64,000 nt of DNA from the NCBI GenBank assembly GCA_027405735.1, contig JAPEHQ010000005.1:124001-188000 (forward strand). The letters are read 5' to 3'. The stretch comes from Mucor racemosus (taxonomy: Eukaryota; Mucoromycota; Mucoromycetes; Mucorales; Mucoraceae). Shown piece by piece: positions 60,422 to 64,000 of this stretch. The position numbers and the translations under genes are program-made. Below the pieces are notes generated by a model that searched no databases, was not told the DNA's origin, and saw only the letters and a program-made list of their open reading frames with translations. Numbering within the stretch: the first letter of the stretch is position 1; each line of letters starts with the position of its first letter.

Positions 60422-62691
60422 CTAATCATTTCTATTGACACGTTTATATTTGGAATTTCCAGGGCGTTTAAGATCTTGGATACAAATACGAACGAGTTCT
60501 TTCTTGGTTTGATCGTCTTCTAACTGGATACATTTGTTGTAAACTGGCATCATTTCACGCAAACGAGGGGCTTGCATACTTGAAGACCGACGTAATTCAC
60601 TTGTTAATATATTCAATGCATTTTTAGTATCATTTGATCTAAACATTTTCGTTTCTTTTAGTATAAGCTTTCTATTTATCCCACTTGACCACTTACCTTG
60701 CTAATGTATTTGCCATAAGCACAGCTAAATTTTGTTGTTGAAAGTCTCTCCAACCTTCCTTGATTGCAAGAGCATTCTTTTCTGCTTCAATTGTCTTTTT
60801 CTCAATTTCACTTGACGTATTTGTTTCAAATCGTTTGTTTCTAGTCTCCAAAAAGTCCTGATAGTCTTCCCAAACTTTCCATGCCAATGTTTTATCCTTG
60901 GTATTGTAACATAACTGAAGCATGTGTTCAAAAGTAAATGCGTCTCTTTCAACGCCATATTTGTTGAATAAATTTGAATAGATATCTACACATTGCGAGG
61001 TTTGCTTTTGAGAGATATGCACAGTCAAAAAAGACGTTAATAAAGCAGGTGTCATTTTGACATCTTGTTCAATTTGTTTGAACAACCAATCTGCCTCCTT
61101 AACTACCAAAGAACGCTTATTGGGCACATCGACTGGTAACAAATTACGCTCTGTAGATAATGCTGAAGTAGATGCTGCTTTTGATTTACGTTGCTGCTGT
61201 TGTTGATTTTGAGATGGTGTTGGGTGATAGCTAGCGTAACACCAGAAAAGATTGGTATACGTTGTACTATCTGGCTTTAATAAAGATTCGCTGCCATTTC
61301 TTTCTACATCTTGCCACATTGCTTGTAAGATATAGCGAGCTTGCTTGAGATCTTTCTTTCTAGAACAAGCTGTCAAAAGTGTATTATATGTGATTTTATC
61401 CGGTTGGAATCCATAGCTGGTCTTCATTTGATCGAGTAAACTGAATGCTTCATTGTAGTAATCAGGTCGTTTAGCACAAGCATTGATGAGAACATTAAAA
61501 GTAACATCGGTAGGGTAAAGCTGATAACCAGCCATATCCTCAAACAAATTTAATGCGCGTTCTACTTCCCCCCTCTATACAATTTTTTTAATGTTTACAA
61601 ATATAGAAAAACAAGTGTCTTTTCTTACCTTTGCACAGGCATGAAGCATCAAAGTGAAACTCACTTCATCTGGTTGATGATATGATAAACGCATAGAATC
61701 AAATACTTCCCATGCCTTTTCTACCTTATTTGCTTTCAAGCATCCACTAATCAGATTGGAAAAAATAGGCTAGAAAAGAATTTAATTAGTTTATGCGCTT
61801 TAGCAAACATGCAGCAATACTTTACTTGAGATGGAATGATTGAGGAGTTCTTCATTTTTTCAAATAACACAAACGCATCGTCTAAACGCTTATTTGTAAC
61901 AAATGCCTTGACTAATGTACCATATGTAAAAATATCTGGCTTCAAACCTAACTCGTCTACTCTTTTAAATGTTGCAATAGTATGCTCCAAATCATTTGTG
62001 TTGGCATAAGCATCCATTAAGTGATTAATTGATCTCAAGCTAGGAGTGATTTTGTAAGTTGTCATCAAATCAAATGCCTTTTCGGCTTCCAATGGTCTTT
62101 TAGCCAACGCATTGGCATAAATTAACTGCTCAAAATCTTGCACATTCAAATTGCGGATATTAGAAGCAGAATCAGTGGGAATAGTTGCAGGTGAATCATT
62201 TGATTTCTCAACAGGAGCATTGCCTGGTAATTGAGCCACTGCGCCATGTTGTTGTTCGATCTGCTGGCGAGTATCCAAGAATTTAATTCTTAAATTTTCT
62301 AAATAATCTGTGCTGATTTTAGGTTTGACAGGTATGGGGGCTGCTAATTCCTTATAAATCGAAGCAATATCTTGCTCATCTATTCTCTCAAATGAGGCAG
62401 ATTTCTAGTATGGAATGAGAACAATATCTAATGCATTGACACAACAAATTTACCTGCTTTGTCTTGGATTCAAGCTCGTATTCTAATCTCTTGATTTCTT
62501 CAATTACTTGCTTTGTTCTCTCTTCTTGAAGTCCTCTTTTGTATATATATTATTATTAGGTTACAACAAGAAAACTACGACATCTAACAGTAATCTTACC
62601 TTGTAGCAAAAGTTCTCGCTAAATTATTCAATAAAGGAGATTGTCTATTCAACACATTAGAGCGTTTTAATAAATATGCTCTTGATAACAT
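60422..62691 (-). CDS. Mitochondrial pentatricopeptide-repeat (PPR) protein
   Basis: Six exons: 62691-62600, 62535-62454, 62404-61826, 61769-61629, 61574-60697 and 60638-60422, giving 662 aa. The first ~30 residues (MLSRAYLLKRSNVLNRQSPL, then an FATR end) are basic and lack acids, a mitochondrial presequence. PPR units are clear: FEQLIYANALAKRPLEAEKA, LMDAYANTNDLEHTIATFKR, FTYGTLVKAFVTNKRLDDAF, FTLMLHACAKRGEVERALNL, FNVLINACAKRPDYYNEAFS and ITYNTLLTACSRKKDLKQAR. Such proteins bind organellar RNA for processing, stability or translation. Which RNA cannot be read from the sequence. All five joins keep frame and several fall within PPR units. A 30-T tract lies 43 bp upstream of the start. Confidence 0.88.
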
Positions 62692-62730
62692 GATGATTGT
62701 AGAATTTGCTTTAAAATAAGAAAGAAATGC

Positions 62731-62733
<3 letters not shown>

Positions 62734-62763
<30 letters not shown>
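62734..62763 (-). promoter_or_regulatory. Poly(dA:dT) tract upstream of PPR gene
   Basis: A run of 30 T, poly(A) on the PPR coding strand, 43 bp before its start codon. It is close enough to lie in the 5' leader. The rest of 62692-63095 holds no recognised gene. Confidence 0.55.
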
Positions 62764-63095
62764 CACCCTAGCAACTGTAACATCCGGGATGAAGAAAAAA
62801 TTGAGAAAAAGAAGGCCAATATTAAACATCAGCTTTTCAGGGTTCTTGCCTGATGGCAAATGAATCAAATTAATATATGAAAAAGAGGTCTATTGAATAG
62901 GTTTATTGTATAATTAAAGTTAAAAAAGGATGATATGTGGATTTTCTCCGGAAATTTCATAATTGAATTCATTTTTTGGTGCAAGAGAAAAGTGTGTAAA
63001 TCATCAATTTATGATGGTTAAATGTATCATATCGCACTATGAGAAAAAAGTGCGGAAAGTGTCTATGGTTGTATATAGTGATTATAGATATTGTT

Positions 63096-63331
63096 TTATA
63101 ACGATGAATTGCCTCCTCCTTGCATGCTTTCATAATCTTTCTTCTTTTCTAAAAGCATAGCTAATCTTTTCTCCTACAAGAAATATTAAACTTCTGAATC
63201 TTGAGAGAGAATTTATTTAGTAAATCAATTACCTTGGATTTGATTTTATACATTTCCAACACATAAAAGCCACCAGCACCGCCTGCTAAAGCACCAAATG
63301 AAACAGCTAAAGCTTTACCAACTTTCGACAT
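63096..63331 (-). CDS. 58-aa single-pass membrane protein
   Basis: Two exons: 63331-63233 and 63173-63096, giving 58 aa. The protein has one glycine/alanine-rich hydrophobic helix (ALAVSFGALAGGAGGFYVLE, about residues 7-26) followed by a highly basic amphipathic stretch (KIKSKEKRLAMLLEKKKDYE). The intron has a good GTAATT donor and CTTGTAG acceptor and keeps the frame. It resembles small inner-membrane mitochondrial proteins in layout, but I cannot name it. It is one of the shortest spliced genes in the window. Confidence 0.6.
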
Positions 63332-63585
63332 GATTGAAACCGATGATAAAGATATCTGTAAATTTTAAGGGGGGCCGAACCATGATTAACAGCGTTGGGG
63401 TTGAATGTAGCTCTATTGTTTGTGACGTTCTCGTATGCTTGATTTGTCGCTTGATGGATTGGGCAAATGCATAACCAACCTCCTGCAGGAGACATTTACT
63501 TATAGTACGGATTTTGTAGACATTATAGTATAAAAGAAGCGAAATAATCCAGTAAAAATGAAAGAAAATCATCTTTATTATTCCT

Positions 63586-64000
63586 ATGCAGTCGAAGTTT
63601 GTTATAATTGCAATTGGTTTGTCATTACTATTTCAGGAATCAGCATTGGCAATCCCATTTCATAAACGTGGTACAGGTGTCAACATTGCTGTCAATTCTG
63701 ATTCTGATTTTTGCTCTTATATGCCTCCTCATCCTGGGCAGTCGGTTTCCGCTACTGAAAACGATGCTAAATCATTTTGTACTGTTGCAAAAGACTATGC
63801 CGATCTCTTTCCTGCAGGGTATATTCAATCTGCTCATTTTCTTCGTACAGACAGATATGTCCAGATTACAGGTAGAATTAATCATACAAGTTATGATATT
63901 TTGACAGAGGATGGTGGGGGCCAATATGATAATAAGGTAAGGGATAGACGCATAATTTATACATCTTATTGATTGATTTGTATAGAATCTCCCTGATGGA
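63586..64000 (+). CDS. Secreted protein, N-terminal part (cut by window edge)
   Basis: Exon 1 is 63586-63936 (117 codons). An intron runs 63937-63985 (GTAAGG...TATAG), and exon 2 starts at 63986 and leaves the window after NLPDG. A signal peptide (MQSKFVIIAIGLSLLFQESA, cleavage near LAIPF) is followed by HKR, which may be a Kex2-like processing site. The mature region contains VNSDSDFCSYMPPHPGQSVS, ENDAKSFCTVAKDYADLFPA and YVQITGRINHTSYDI, with paired cysteines and an N-glycosylation site. I do not recognise a characterised family. It is divergent from the 58-aa gene. Confidence 0.72.

Overview
The window looks like nuclear DNA of an AT-rich fungus, most plausibly an early-diverging Mucoromycota (Mucorales-type) genome. 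The genes are eukaryotic housekeeping genes: a proteasome ATPase, an OST subunit, an INO80 subunit, CHO2, DED1 and RGP1. They carry many short GT-AG introns, mostly about 45-100 nt, with fungal-type cell-surface proteins among them. The species assignment is an inference from gene content and style. I saw no rRNA, CRISPR array, operon or intact tRNA. Exon boundaries were read by eye from splice signals, frame continuity and recalled family consensus. Every spliced gene listed sums to an intact reading frame.

Layout. 0.6-10.4 kb is a compact gene block: TMEM97-like (-), UXT prefoldin-like (-), TATDN1 nuclease (+), RPT2 (-), IES6 (+), a small ankyrin protein (-) and a LEA-2-like membrane protein (+). 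Two convergent pairs there end only 27 and 45 bp apart. 10.4-14.8 kb is gene-free and holds a dispersed repeat. 14.8-16.4 kb is an arrestin-like protein. 16.7-17.9 kb is a decayed Sel1-repeat gene, followed by another repeat. 20.8-30.3 kb is a second gene block: protoporphyrinogen oxidase (+), a secreted phosphoesterase/phospholipase C (-), a CCC1/VIT transporter (+), a surface metallopeptidase-like protein (+) and ribophorin I/OST1 (+). 30.3-36.9 kb is repeats. 36.9-42.9 kb holds CHO2 (-) and RGP1 (-). An apparently complete Tc1-type transposon sits 120 bp upstream of RGP1. 44.4-54 kb is a repeat-rich, gene-free stretch with a 496-bp MITE. 54-64 kb is a third gene block: an inactive-looking polysaccharide deacetylase (-), DED1 (-), a 90-aa protein (-), a mitochondrial PPR protein (-), a 58-aa membrane protein (-) and the start of a secreted protein (+) cut by the window edge.

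The genes do not form one pathway. Several act in the secretory and membrane system: OST1, RGP1, CHO2, TMEM97-like, arrestin and CCC1. Two are mitochondrial (PPOX, PPR). The most unusual content is five things. A set of related non-coding repeats (families A, B and C) fills most intergenic space. A MITE carries an internal perfect palindrome. A CE4-fold protein has lost every catalytic motif I can align. Introns lie at or inside start codons. Long poly(dA) tracts lie just upstream of several start codons on the coding strand.
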